Notes: a model not told the origin generated them from the letters alone. DNA of 34,012 nucleotides from Candidatus Levybacteria bacterium RBG_16_35_11 (GCA_001781995.1 MFNH01000035.1:1-34012), one strand, 5' to 3'. Shown: positions 1 through 9,892, counted from the stretch's first letter. Program-made: numbers and translations.

Positions 1-1
1 T

Positions 2-208
2 TTCAAACCTTATCAGCTTTCCTTGGAATTGATTAAAAAATATTGCCCCAAAGCCAAAATAATGCATTGCATGCCCTGCCATGTTGGATATGAAATTACA
101 AGGGACGCAATTGAGAGTAAAAATTCAATAATTTTTGATCAAGCCGAAAACAGAATGCATATCCAGAAAGCAATAATAATGTGGCTTCTTAAAAAACGTT
201 TTAATTAA
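2..208 (+). CDS. argF: Ornithine carbamoyltransferase-like, C-terminal fragment (5' truncated by window edge)
   Basis: Frame open from base 2 (FKPYQLSLELIKKYCPKAKIMHCMPCHVGYEITRDAIESKNSIIFDQAENRMHIQKAI); resembles the OTCase C-terminal HCLPAHRGEEV...FDQAENRLHAQKA signature. Confidence 0.8.
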   Translation, partial: FKPYQLSLELIKKYCPKAKIMHCMPCHVGYEITRDAIESKNSIIFDQAENRMHIQKAIIMWLLKKRFN

Positions 209-906
209 GCTTGCTTTGAAAAAGCGGACAAATAAACTTTTAAATATCTTGGAAACCATTTTAGCATTTTAAAATTTGATTTACCTGATGTTCTATTTTT
301 CCAAACCGATGGTAATTCGGATATTTTATACCCCTTTTTAAAAGCTTTAATAGTTAATTCCATTGAAAACTCAAACCCGCCATCCGTTTCAATCGGAATA
401 CTTCTAATTACGGATTTTTTATACATCTTAAATGCGTTGGTTGAATCTTGCGTTGGTATACTGGCTAAATGATATAAAGATTTTCCAGCAAGTTTAGAAA
501 GAAAAGTTTTTAGAAAGGGTCCTCCAATTTTTTTCCCGCCCGTCATATATCTTGAGCCACAGACGATGTCATCCCCTTCTTTTATTTTTTTAAACATTTT
601 ATCTACTATTCTTAAATCATCGGCCAAATCGGCCATAACTACCAAAACCGCTTCGCCCTTTGCCTTCTTGAATCCGCTTTTAATAGCGTTAACTACACCT
701 CTTTTATTCCCAGTAAAGTTTTTAACCAGACAAACTGCCTTTTTATTTAAAGCTTTAATTACGTTGACAGTAGGGTCCTCATTAAAATCATAGATCATTA
801 AAATTTCTTTTTTTGTTTTAACATTTCTTTCAATTCCGGATATTAATTTCTTAACGTTGCCTTCTTCGTAATAGATGGGGATAACAATGGAGAGCAAATT
901 CTTCAT
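205..906 (-). CDS. Glycosyltransferase family 2 (dolichol-phosphate mannosyltransferase-like)
   Basis: SIVIPIYYEEGNVKKLI N-terminus, MADLADD acidic motif, GSRYMTGG. Confidence 0.85.
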   Translation of the reverse strand: MKNLLSIVIPIYYEEGNVKKLISGIERNVKTKKEILMIYDFNEDPTVNVIKALNKKAVCLVKNFTGNKRGVVNAIKSGFKKAKGEAVLVVMADLADDLRIVDKMFKKIKEGDDIVCGSRYMTGGKKIGGPFLKTFLSKLAGKSLYHLASIPTQDSTNAFKMYKKSVIRSIPIETDGGFEFSMELTIKAFKKGYKISELPSVWKNRTSGKSNFKMLKWFPRYLKVYLSAFSKQA

Positions 907-908
907 TC

Positions 909-1934
909 TTAAGACTTAATTTTTTTTAGCGCTATTTGTTTTTTGATCCAAGGAATAACCTCGTCTAACATTTGTTCAAGGCTAGTTTTTGCTTCAAAAC
1001 CCAGCAAATTTTTAGCCTTAGTTGTATCGGGAATTCTTTTTTGAACGTCATATTTAAAAGGCTTGTCCGAAATAAAATTAAAAGGTTTTTTTGAATTTGT
1101 TTTTTCCCAAATTAATTTTACAAGTTTCAAAACGGTCGTTGATTCATTTGTAGAAATATTAAAATCTTCATTTTTCGCTCTTGGAGAAAAAATTGCCTTT
1201 TTGATTCCTTCGGCTACGTCGCCACCGTAAGTATAGTGTCTTATTTGTTTTCCGTTACCTAGGATACGAAGAGGATACTGACCTTTTAGTGATTTTTGAA
1301 CTAAGTCAGGAACTACATGACCAAAGGCGAGTTTTACATTCCCACTTTTAACAGTTTTGCCAGCTAACGCTTTTGATTCACCGATTCCTACACAATTGAA
1401 CGGCCTTACGATAGTATATGGTAGTCCATATTGTTCAAATGCGCCTTTTGCAAAATATTCGCAAGCAAGTTTTTGAAATCCATAGGTAGATTTTGGTGGA
1501 GGTGATTTTAGGATTGCGGTTTCAGGAGTTGGAAAAATATCTGTTGATTCAAAGATCATACTTGAGGAAATTACAATTATTTTTTTTAACTTGTTTTTCT
1601 TAAAAGCATCTATTGCTGCGTCAAAAGTAGACGCGATTATTCTTTCATTTTCTGCAAGCAAATCATATGCAAATTCATGGAAATAGGTGATTCCACCAAT
1701 TTTTGCGGCAGCCGCAACAATGTAATCACAATCTTTTATCAACTCCTTCAATAACTTGGTATTTTTTACGTCACCTTCAGTAAGGGAATATTTTTTATTG
1801 CGATCGTAGCTTTTTTCGATTTTGCCATACTTTGAATAATTATCAATTCCAACTACATAATGGCCATCTTTAAGTAAATTTTCTACAAGATATCCACCAA
1901 TGAATCCGGAAGATCCCGTTACAAATATTTTCAT
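909..1934 (-). CDS. NAD-dependent epimerase/dehydratase (extended SDR)
   Basis: GSSGFIGGYLVENLL Rossmann motif; STYGFQKLACE (YxxxK); RPFNCVGIGE. Confidence 0.88.
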   Translation of the reverse strand: MKIFVTGSSGFIGGYLVENLLKDGHYVVGIDNYSKYGKIEKSYDRNKKYSLTEGDVKNTKLLKELIKDCDYIVAAAAKIGGITYFHEFAYDLLAENERIIASTFDAAIDAFKKNKLKKIIVISSSMIFESTDIFPTPETAILKSPPPKSTYGFQKLACEYFAKGAFEQYGLPYTIVRPFNCVGIGESKALAGKTVKSGNVKLAFGHVVPDLVQKSLKGQYPLRILGNGKQIRHYTYGGDVAEGIKKAIFSPRAKNEDFNISTNESTTVLKLVKLIWEKTNSKKPFNFISDKPFKYDVQKRIPDTTKAKNLLGFEAKTSLEQMLDEVIPWIKKQIALKKIKS

Positions 1935-3202
1935 TTTTTATTTTTACTTTTTTTAAGAATATTTACCTGATTAACTGTAAAAATTAATTTATTGATCCCA
2001 AAGATATTCCAAATGTCACAAACATAGACCCTTTTATTTAATTTTTTTAAAATTTGATTTTTGCTCCGCTGGTAAACCTTATGTCGTGTAGCTATGAAAA
2101 GAACATCAACGTTTTTTAAAGCCTTATCTAAATTGCTTATTACTTCTTGCTGAGGGTAGACCTTAACAAATGGATCATGCAGGATTACCTTGGCATGTTC
2201 TTTAAGAAGTCCTTTTCTAAGTTTAAAGCTCAATGACTCTCTAATATCATCAATTTCCGGTTTAAATGCTAATCCTAGTATAAGAACTTTTTTATTTTTT
2301 AAGCTTACTCTTTCTCTGATCTTTTTAATTAAAAAGAGCGGAAGACTTTCATTTACTTTCCAAGAAGCAGTAATTAGATCTAAAAAAGGATTTTCATTTA
2401 TGAGAAAAAATCCATCTTTAAAAAGACAAGGTCCGGCTGTTAAACCGGGAAGAGCAAGTCCTCCTCTTTTATAGCCATTATTCACTAGGTTAACAATTTC
2501 ATGAATATTTCTATTAAAACTTTCTGCAATCACCATGAATTCATTAGATATTGCAAATGAGATGTAACGGTACATGTTAGTAAAAAGCTTAGCTAGCTCC
2601 GCAGTTGTAGAATCAGTTAAAAAACTTTTAACATTAAAGCTATCAAAAAAATCCTCCGCTTTTTTTGATGATATTTCATTAATACCTCCAATTATCTGTG
2701 GGATGGTTTTCATTTCTCTTATCGCGTTCCCCTCTGCTATCCTTTCAGGACAAAAGGCAAGATAAATATCCCTACCGACTTTAAATTTTGATAACATTTC
2801 TATCCGATCTTTTACATAAATGGTGGTACGTGGAGAAACGGTACTTCGCAAAATTATCATCTGTCCCTTTCTAAGATATGAAACCATTTTATTAACAGCT
2901 TCATTTATTTGATCAAAAACAGGATTCATGTTTTCATCAATTGGAGTCCCAAGGGTGAGTATTATAATTTTTGATTCTTTAATCGGTTCGTAAGAGGTTG
3001 TGGGAAAGAATCTTTTATTAACATGTTTTTTTAAAAGATCGCTGCCTTCTTCTATAAAAGGCATTTTCCCTTTTTTCAAGTTTTCTATTCTATCCTGATT
3101 TCTTCCTATACCATACGCAATATAACCATGCTCTGCCAACACCAGAGCAAGAGGTAGACCGACTCTGCCAATGCCAATTATGGAGACAGCCTTTTTTATC
3201 AT
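1931..3202 (-). CDS. Nucleotide-sugar dehydrogenase (UDP-glucose/GDP-mannose dehydrogenase family, WecC/Ugd-like)
   Basis: IGIGRVGLPLALVLAEHGY; FCPERIAEGNA; GLAFKPEIDDIRES. Confidence 0.88.
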   Translation of the reverse strand: MIKKAVSIIGIGRVGLPLALVLAEHGYIAYGIGRNQDRIENLKKGKMPFIEEGSDLLKKHVNKRFFPTTSYEPIKESKIIILTLGTPIDENMNPVFDQINEAVNKMVSYLRKGQMIILRSTVSPRTTIYVKDRIEMLSKFKVGRDIYLAFCPERIAEGNAIREMKTIPQIIGGINEISSKKAEDFFDSFNVKSFLTDSTTAELAKLFTNMYRYISFAISNEFMVIAESFNRNIHEIVNLVNNGYKRGGLALPGLTAGPCLFKDGFFLINENPFLDLITASWKVNESLPLFLIKKIRERVSLKNKKVLILGLAFKPEIDDIRESLSFKLRKGLLKEHAKVILHDPFVKVYPQQEVISNLDKALKNVDVLFIATRHKVYQRSKNQILKKLNKRVYVCDIWNIFGINKLIFTVNQVNILKKSKNKK

Positions 3203-3238
3203 TGCCCTATTTTACATAAAAAAAATCAAATTTAAAAG

Positions 3239-5578
3239 CTAATTTAGAGAAGTCTTTCTCCTTAGAAATAGATACGATGCGTACCAACCTAAACATACGA
3301 TTAGTGTAACAACTGAAATTGCCTTGCCTTTTTCAAACGAATCTGGGTTATAGATAAAAACAATATTGCTTTTTCCCGACCCTAAATATGCAGCCCTAAA
3401 TATAGTGTCGGCTTTTAATATTTCTTTTTGTCTTCCGTTAACAAATACCTTCCACCCTGGATACCAGATCTCACTTAACACTAAATATCCTGAATTTGAA
3501 AGACTTGCCGATAATGAAATTTTATTAGGCTCATAATAATTTACCTTTATTAGACTTTTCCCAACCGGGTTCTTTAATGGCGTTTTAGGATTTTTATCTA
3601 AAATGATAGTTTTTTTAATGTCAATTTTGTTATTTGCCAATATTGACAGCGCTTTTTTATTATCTGCGATAACAAGAGCATCGGGAACAATGTAGGCGCG
3701 CGGGAGCAATTTTCTGTTTTCATAGATATAATAAGTTCCTTTCCACTCTCCGTTTTTAAGTGTAGCTTTACTAATAAGCTTTAATCCCGGTATAGTAAGA
3801 GGTTTTTTACTATGAATATATTTAACATTCAAAAGATTGATAATATTTTGATTGGTAATGTCGGTTAATCCAGAAAACATGCTTTTAAATCTTTCTTCAG
3901 TTGGTCCGGCTAAGTAGAGAAAATCACGGTAATAAGAAAGAAATAAAGGGTCAAAGTCTTTTACTGATTGAATTTTTGCGACATTTTCCTGGCTGATTGA
4001 AAGCTTGTCAAGTCTAAAAGTTCTAGCTAAATCATCATCCTTTAGCTCTTTTAATTGCTTAGGCCTGTTAATTGCTTTTTGTATTTCTACTGTTTTAATA
4101 CTTGTAGAATTAATTAAGAAAAGATCAAAAAAAATTAACAAAATCAAGCTTATTTTTAAAAACTGATTAGATTGTACAATTTTAAAGATAATTAGTATCG
4201 CAGAGAAAAACAGGAAAATAAATGCCAGAAATCTCAAATCGGAAAGAATGTGTAAGAATATTAAAAAATGGTTTTGGTTTTGAGCATAATTGTTCCCAAG
4301 CACGAAACGATCAAAAAAAATTAAAGCAGAGGGATTATTTATATAAAAGAATAAAATTAAACTAAGCATTCCCAATCCAAGGAAACTTAATATGAGAATA
4401 TTTACTAACCTTTTCTTAATTTTTAATTGCCTAGTAAAGAAATCTCCTCCTATGCCGGCAAGAATCGATAGCGAGAAAATAAAAATATAAAGGAAACGGG
4501 AAGAAAATTTAAAATACTTTGCGAAAGGAAAATAATGCTGAGAAAGAGGAAAAACAAAGCTTTCATTTCCAAATGAATAAAAAAGGGCAAACAGAGCTAT
4601 GAAAGAAAAGACGAGAGTATATTTGTTTTTATAAGTAAATAAACTGAGGAATGCGAGAAAAAGAGGAACAATTCCAATATAAATAGAATTTACAAAAGGA
4701 TTTCCCGGCGCCCAGAATGTATTGTCAGCGCTAGAGCCAAAGAAATGAGGAAGAATAAAAGAAATTAATGTTTTTTGGGGAAGATACATAGTGTCAGTAA
4801 AGATTCCCTGGGTTCTTGCAGAAAAGGCGGCTAATTCGCTAGTGGGTAATAATTGAATTGCGCTTAAGCCAGTGGCTAGTAAAACTGAAACAAGTAAAAA
4901 TAGAAATTTTTTTAATCTCTTCCTAAGACAATAATCTTTCTTCAGAAGCATTAACCGGGTTAAAAAATAGATGCAAACGGCAACCAACATATAGAATGAC
5001 ACTTCCGGCGCTCCAGCTAAAAAGGAAAGGGCAATAGGGAATGCGGCAAAAACAGAATAAATAATTTTTTCATCAGTTATCATCTTTTCAGTTAAAAGAA
5101 GTATTAAAGGGAACCAAATAAAAGTATCTAAGTTTGCCGGAAAACCAAGTGGTATTAAACCGATTAAAACCGGGGAAAACATTATGACTATGGCTGAAAC
5201 TAATGATCCAAAACGATTAAGCTTTATGGTTCTTGCGAATAAATAAGTAAAACTGCCAATTAAGAACGAATCGAAAATATATAAATACCCAAAGGTCAAG
5301 TAAAGGGGGAATAGAAAGATTAAATAAGTAAAAGGATAAAAAAGAGCGGGAGCAGGATTTCCAACAAAAGACATGCCGCTAAAAACATATGGATTCCATA
5401 ACGGAAGAGTATGGAAATTCTTAACAGTCTCATAGATGATTATTTTATACGGAGCGACTATGGCGAAGATGTCCCCAGAAGGATAAATCATTTGGTTAAA
5501 ATAAACAATGATTTTGTAAAAGAAAACAGATCCAAGCAGTAAAAGAATTAGAAAAGGATTGCTAAGAATTTTCCTCAT
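3239..5578 (-). CDS. YfhO-family multi-pass membrane protein
   Basis: 779 aa, many TM segments; WNPYVFSGMSFVGNPAPALFYPF and C-terminal LVLSEIWYPGWKVFVNG are typical of YfhO. Confidence 0.85.
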   Translation of the reverse strand: MRKILSNPFLILLLLGSVFFYKIIVYFNQMIYPSGDIFAIVAPYKIIIYETVKNFHTLPLWNPYVFSGMSFVGNPAPALFYPFTYLIFLFPLYLTFGYLYIFDSFLIGSFTYLFARTIKLNRFGSLVSAIVIMFSPVLIGLIPLGFPANLDTFIWFPLILLLTEKMITDEKIIYSVFAAFPIALSFLAGAPEVSFYMLVAVCIYFLTRLMLLKKDYCLRKRLKKFLFLLVSVLLATGLSAIQLLPTSELAAFSARTQGIFTDTMYLPQKTLISFILPHFFGSSADNTFWAPGNPFVNSIYIGIVPLFLAFLSLFTYKNKYTLVFSFIALFALFYSFGNESFVFPLSQHYFPFAKYFKFSSRFLYIFIFSLSILAGIGGDFFTRQLKIKKRLVNILILSFLGLGMLSLILFFYINNPSALIFFDRFVLGNNYAQNQNHFLIFLHILSDLRFLAFIFLFFSAILIIFKIVQSNQFLKISLILLIFFDLFLINSTSIKTVEIQKAINRPKQLKELKDDDLARTFRLDKLSISQENVAKIQSVKDFDPLFLSYYRDFLYLAGPTEERFKSMFSGLTDITNQNIINLLNVKYIHSKKPLTIPGLKLISKATLKNGEWKGTYYIYENRKLLPRAYIVPDALVIADNKKALSILANNKIDIKKTIILDKNPKTPLKNPVGKSLIKVNYYEPNKISLSASLSNSGYLVLSEIWYPGWKVFVNGRQKEILKADTIFRAAYLGSGKSNIVFIYNPDSFEKGKAISVVTLIVCLGWYASYLFLRRKTSLN

Positions 5579-5668
5579 TTAATAGCGGAATTCTTTCTCG
5601 TAAAAACAATTTTAATAGCAATGATAGATTATAACATGGGATAACAAATGTGTTACTATTTTTATAGA

Positions 5669-6526
5669 ATGGATTTTAAAAAACCTCATTATAGGCATCT
5701 TGCAGAGAAATGGGCAAAGAGGAATGAAAATTACATTCAAAAATTAATTAACGAGCATAAAGAAGCGTTTGAATGGCTTGCCCAGAATACAAAAAAACTG
5801 GCAATTTCCTCTCTTGCCGGTTTATTTATTATTTCCTCACCGTTAATAGCCAAATTAACTCCAACAACCGTATCGGCAGAAAAATCAATTGACAGAAATG
5901 TTTTTCTGGTTTCTGATCTTTCCCATGTTCTTCCTGATGAGGTAGGTCCTTTGAGTGAGTTTAGAGAAAAAGAAGTAGAGGAAATTTTAGAAAGAACATT
6001 TAAATTAAAAATAAAAGCACAACTTAATGGAATTAGACTTAACACAACCTATGGCAAAATCGGCGCAGAACAACATTTATCACGTTATCCAGGGGATAAT
6101 ATAGTAACTCACCTTGATTCAGAAGAAGAGGCAAAAGAATACTGGTCGGCCGGAATGGCTCCGGGACTTGGGGGATGGGGATATTTTGCAGATTCCCAAT
6201 CTGAGACAACCGAAAAGGAAAAAATGAGAGAAAAATATTACATTGCGGTTCAAGCATTTTTAGCTCCCGGATTTAATGAAGATAGACAAAGATATTTGGA
6301 TTTTTTCAAATTCAGAAAAATGCTGGTTGTAAATCCGCATAATGGAAAAGCGGTTGTTGCGGTAATTGGCGATGCCGGACCTGCTGCTTGGACAGGAAAA
6401 CAATTAGGCGGATCTCCCGAGGTTATGAAATATCTACAAAGATATGATGGTAGGCAGGTCCGGGGGGTGCTTTATTTTTTTATTGATGATCCAAATGACG
6501 AGGTTCCCTTAGGCCCATTGGAGTGA
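5669..6526 (+). CDS. Uncharacterised secreted or membrane-anchored protein; C-terminal part weakly like a double-psi beta-barrel/RlpA-type domain
   Basis: TM near the N-terminus (LAISSLAGLFIISSPLIAKL), C-terminal NPHNGKAVVAVIGDAGPAAWTGKQLGGSPEVM. ORF opens at 5648; ATG at 5669 preferred because MDFKKP... looks like the natural start. Confidence 0.6.
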   Translation: MDFKKPHYRHLAEKWAKRNENYIQKLINEHKEAFEWLAQNTKKLAISSLAGLFIISSPLIAKLTPTTVSAEKSIDRNVFLVSDLSHVLPDEVGPLSEFREKEVEEILERTFKLKIKAQLNGIRLNTTYGKIGAEQHLSRYPGDNIVTHLDSEEEAKEYWSAGMAPGLGGWGYFADSQSETTEKEKMREKYYIAVQAFLAPGFNEDRQRYLDFFKFRKMLVVNPHNGKAVVAVIGDAGPAAWTGKQLGGSPEVMKYLQRYDGRQVRGVLYFFIDDPNDEVPLGPLE

Positions 6527-6540
6527 ATTATAATAATATT

Positions 6541-6873
6541 ATGAAGAAAAAGCGTTTTTATGCCCATCTTGTTGAGACCTCTTCAATTACAGTTGAGCTA
6601 GCTGATATGGAGCTGTCACAAGAAGAAAGACTGCATCTTCTAAACTTGGTCAATTCAAATATTCACAATTCTGTTCTTGAAACAGTTTTATCGAATCTAG
6701 CTTCAGAGGATAAGAAAATATTTTTAGCAAATCTACATTCTAATGATCATGACAAAATTTGGTCTCATCTAAAAAGTAAAATCGAAAATATTGAAGAAAA
6801 GATTAAAGAAAGTATAGAGGATTTAAAAAAAGAATTGCAAAAAGACATAGCAGAGGCCAAAAAAGCAATTTGA
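6541..6873 (+). CDS. Small coiled-coil hypothetical protein
   Basis: ORF 6523-6873; ATG at 6541 lies 6 nt after TATAAT (6529-6534). C-terminus predicted helical (KIENIEEKIKESIEDLKKELQKDIAEAKKAI). Confidence 0.55.
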   Translation: MKKKRFYAHLVETSSITVELADMELSQEERLHLLNLVNSNIHNSVLETVLSNLASEDKKIFLANLHSNDHDKIWSHLKSKIENIEEKIKESIEDLKKELQKDIAEAKKAI

Positions 6874-6879
6874 TATAAT
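6874..6879 (+). promoter_or_regulatory. -10 box of 6886 ORF (leaderless)
   Basis: TATAAT 6 nt before GTG; no clear -35. Confidence 0.5.
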
Positions 6880-6885
6880 CCCCTT

Positions 6886-7332
6886 GTGAAAAAGATAAAA
6901 ACAATTGTCATTTGCTCAAGTGGATCGTTCTACAAACAACTTTTTCCCATCCAAACTTCGCTTAAAAAACTTGGTTACAAAGTAGTTCTGCCCGTTACAG
7001 CCCACAAGATGAAGAGAACAAATAACTTTGATATTAAAACTTACAAAACATGGTATAAAAAACCGCAAGATTACTCTAAAAAAAGAGCATATATGGACAA
7101 GCATTTTAAAAAGATAATAAAAGGGGACGCAATTCTTGTTGCCAATTTTGACAAAAAAAGGATAAAAGGATATATAGGAGGGAATACTTTAATGGAAATA
7201 ACTATTGCCTATTTTCACAAAAAGCCAATTTTTATCCTTAATGATATTTCCAGTAAATCTTTAATTAAGGAAGAAATTTATGGGGTAAATCCTGTTTTTC
7301 TTAAAGGAAGCTTAAACTACTTTACCTTGTAA
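6886..7332 (+). CDS. Hypothetical protein, possibly nucleoside 2-deoxyribosyltransferase-like fold
   Basis: GTG start 6 nt after TATAAT; ILVANFDKKRIKGYIGGNTLMEITIAYFHKKPIFIL resembles the NDT-like pattern (xNxxK...GGxTxxE). Confidence 0.6.
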   Translation: MKKIKTIVICSSGSFYKQLFPIQTSLKKLGYKVVLPVTAHKMKRTNNFDIKTYKTWYKKPQDYSKKRAYMDKHFKKIIKGDAILVANFDKKRIKGYIGGNTLMEITIAYFHKKPIFILNDISSKSLIKEEIYGVNPVFLKGSLNYFTL

Positions 7333-7613
7333 AAATAAACAGGTTCAATAACGCCATTTTTAAATCCAACGCCCTCATTTTCAAGTTTTTTTCTCTGCTT
7401 ACTTATTCCGCCAAAAGCATATCCCTTTGCCAATTTTCCGTTGCTTTTTACAACTCTATGGCAGGGAATCTGCAAGGGATTTTTATTTACATGCAGGGCA
7501 AAGCCGACAGTCCTCGGGTTTGTATTTGCCTTTTTGGCAACTTCTTTGTAAGTTATAACTTTACCCTTGGGGATGCTAGAGACAACCTTATAAATTTTTT
7601 CAAAAGCATTCAT
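7317..7613 (-). CDS. MGMT-family O6-alkylguanine-DNA alkyltransferase-like protein, catalytic domain only
   Basis: PCHRVV active-site motif with intact Cys; IPKGKVITYKEVAKKANTNPRTVGFAL. Confidence 0.88.
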   Translation of the reverse strand: MNAFEKIYKVVSSIPKGKVITYKEVAKKANTNPRTVGFALHVNKNPLQIPCHRVVKSNGKLAKGYAFGGISKQRKKLENEGVGFKNGVIEPVYFYKVK

Positions 7614-8389
7614 TTAAGGATAATTAACCAAAAGAGGATAGCTAAAATAATTCTGTAAATTCCAAAGGGAATAAATGTGTGTTTTTTAATAAAGTTTAAG
7701 AAAAACTTAACTGCCAGTATTGCAACAATAAAAGATGTAAGAAACCCAACTGCCAAAATAGCAAGTTCGGAAGATGGATAGGATGAAAAACTACCTTTTG
7801 CGATATCAAGAGCCGATGCTGCAATCATTGTCGGGACAGCCAGCAAAAATGAGAATTCAACTGCGGTTTTTCTTTTTGTCCCTAAAAATAAAGCGCCAAT
7901 TATTGTTGCGGCAGCCCTTGAAACCCCGGGAATTATTGAAAAAGATTGAAAAACCCCAATTAAAAAAGAGTTTCTAATAGAAATTGATTCTATATTTTCT
8001 ACATGACTCCCTTTTTCTTTATGGATCAGCTCAAGTAAAATTAAAAGGATCCCCCCAATCAAAAGTGCCCAAAGAGTAATATAGGTATTGCCAAGGAAAA
8101 CATCTTTTACCACTTTGAAAAGTAAAAATCCAATAACTGCGGTTGGAATAAAGGCAGAAATTATTCTTAGCCATACCTTCTTATTTTTAATAAAAGTTTT
8201 AAAATATAAAACCACAATTGCCAAAATAGCTCCAAGTTGAATAATTATTTCAAAATCTTTAACGAAATTAGACTGGACGATTTTTAAAATATCAGCGGTA
8301 AGGATTAAATGTCCTGTGGAAGATATAGGAAGAAATTCCGTGAATCCCTCTACAATTCCCAAAATAAATGAGTAAAGAAGATTCATCAA
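7610..8389 (-). CDS. uppP: Undecaprenyl-diphosphatase (BacA/UppP family)
   Basis: GIVEGFTEFLPISSTGHLIL and IPGVSRAAATI motifs; multi-pass membrane protein. Confidence 0.93.
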   Translation of the reverse strand: MMNLLYSFILGIVEGFTEFLPISSTGHLILTADILKIVQSNFVKDFEIIIQLGAILAIVVLYFKTFIKNKKVWLRIISAFIPTAVIGFLLFKVVKDVFLGNTYITLWALLIGGILLILLELIHKEKGSHVENIESISIRNSFLIGVFQSFSIIPGVSRAAATIIGALFLGTKRKTAVEFSFLLAVPTMIAASALDIAKGSFSSYPSSELAILAVGFLTSFIVAILAVKFFLNFIKKHTFIPFGIYRIILAILFWLIILK

Positions 8390-8432
8390 TTCATTATATC
8401 AGGGCCTTGGACTAATCTAATACTGAAGGCTG

Positions 8433-8462
8433 TTTGCAAAAGGGGATATTGTTATCTACAAT
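8433..8462 (+). promoter_or_regulatory. Leaderless promoter of 8472 ORF
   Basis: TTGCAA, 18-nt spacer, TACAAT, ATG 9 nt later. Confidence 0.55.
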
Positions 8463-8471
8463 TAGGCTAAT

Positions 8472-8852
8472 ATGGTTTCAGATATAAAGCCCGTTAACAA
8501 AAGAAGAACGTCTGACAAAAGAAAAGTAGCCCTAATTTCGATTGCCTCTTTAGCAGTGATTATTTTTTTAATTCTCGGTTCCACAAGTGCTAATAACAAT
8601 AAAACAAATCAATCCCCAAAAAAGGGAGTTAAATCATCAACAGCTAAATCGATAATTCCTGTAAATGAAATAAAAAGTGCTGTGGAAGATAAAATTGGAG
8701 TGATTCAGGAAGAAGCAAAAGACATTGACCTTGCAGAAGTTGCATCCTCTTCACCTCAGATTCAAAAAATAATAAAAGATCTAAAATCTTTAGAAAATTA
8801 TCCCGCGGATCAGGCAAAAAGCCTTTGCGAAAAAATCTGCAGCGGTCTTTAA
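8472..8852 (+). CDS. Hypothetical single-TM protein
   Basis: ORF with TM segment VALISIASLAVIIFLILG; leaderless-type promoter upstream. Confidence 0.6.
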   Translation: MVSDIKPVNKRRTSDKRKVALISIASLAVIIFLILGSTSANNNKTNQSPKKGVKSSTAKSIIPVNEIKSAVEDKIGVIQEEAKDIDLAEVASSSPQIQKIIKDLKSLENYPADQAKSLCEKICSGL

Positions 8853-8873
8853 GAAAAAAACAAGAACTTCAGG

Positions 8874-8879
8874 TATAAT
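8874..8879 (+). promoter_or_regulatory. -10 box of prfB (leaderless)
   Basis: TATAAT 8 nt before ATG; no clear -35. Confidence 0.5.
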
Positions 8880-8887
8880 AATCAGAT

Positions 8888-9892
8888 ATGGATGAGATTA
8901 AAAAAAGGGCAGTTAAGTTATTTGAAAAAATTGACTTAGAAGCTAAGAAAGACCAGGCAAAATTAATCGAGAAAGAAGCAGTGAGTCCTAATTTTTGGAA
9001 GGATAACCAGAAAGCTACCGAAAAAATGAAGGAACTTTCCGCTCTCCAAAAAGAGTTAGGGGATGCCGAAAAATTAAAGTTATTAATTAATGAGGAAAAA
9101 TATAAAGAAGCAGAAAAGCTTTTAGATGAACTGGAAATTCTGCTTTACCTTTCAAAGCCTTTCGATAAAGGAGATGCAATTTTAAGTCTTCATTCGGGAC
9201 AAGGGGGAGTTGAGGCAATGGATTGGACACAAATGCTTTTTAGAATGTATACAAGATACCTTGAACAAAAAGGATGGAGCTATGAAACAATTGACCAGAC
9301 ATTAGGAGAAGAGGCAGGTTTTAAAAGCATAACTATTACTGTTTCCGGTCCTTACGCATACGGTATGTTAAAATGTGAGGCCGGAACCCACCGTTTGGTT
9401 AGACAATCTCCTTTTAATGCCGATAAACTTAGACAAACCTCATTTGCGTTAGTTGAGGTGCTTCCAGACATAAGAGAGGAAGGTAAGGTCGAAATAAAAG
9501 AAGATGATTTGGAATGGGATTTTTATAGAGCAAGTTCTCATGGTGGACAGAATGTCCAAAAGGTCTCTTCTGCGGTTAGACTAAAACATAAACCAACCGG
9601 AATTATCGTTACTGCTCAATCCGAAAGATATCAAGGGAAAAACAGAGAGTTTGCCTTAAAACTTCTTCGTGGAAAACTATGGCAAAGACAAGAAGAAGAA
9701 CACAGAAAACATGAACTAGAGTTAAAAGGAACTTATAAAACTCCAGGTTGGGGAAACCAGATAAGGTCATATGTTTTGCATCCTTATCACATGGTAAAAG
9801 ATTTAAGGACAAACTTTGAAACATCTAATACGGATTCTGTATTGGATGGAAATTTGCAAATATTTATTGATGAAGAACTTCGAAAACTTTAG
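8888..9892 (+). CDS. prfB: Peptide chain release factor 2
   Basis: RASSHGGQNVQKVSSAVRLKHKPTGI (GGQ motif); full-length RF domains; single frame. Confidence 0.93.
   Translation: MDEIKKRAVKLFEKIDLEAKKDQAKLIEKEAVSPNFWKDNQKATEKMKELSALQKELGDAEKLKLLINEEKYKEAEKLLDELEILLYLSKPFDKGDAILSLHSGQGGVEAMDWTQMLFRMYTRYLEQKGWSYETIDQTLGEEAGFKSITITVSGPYAYGMLKCEAGTHRLVRQSPFNADKLRQTSFALVEVLPDIREEGKVEIKEDDLEWDFYRASSHGGQNVQKVSSAVRLKHKPTGIIVTAQSERYQGKNREFALKLLRGKLWQRQEEEHRKHELELKGTYKTPGWGNQIRSYVLHPYHMVKDLRTNFETSNTDSVLDGNLQIFIDEELRKL

Noticed and set aside
566-793. ORF antisense to the GT2 gene
   Set aside because: Lies wholly opposite a well-supported CDS; no recognisable motif. The same applies to the other antisense ORFs in the track (e.g. 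2190-2474, 5737-6045, 9609-9824, 14599-14997, 18766-19197).
7317-7332. 16-nt convergent overlap of 6886 ORF and MGMT-like gene
   Set aside because: Short 3' overlaps are expected in a compact genome; no additional signal found.
7317-7613. MGMT-like gene as an alkyltransferase-like (ATL) or pseudogene
   Set aside because: PCHRVV Cys is present and the ORF is intact; a short, single-domain MGMT is not unusual.
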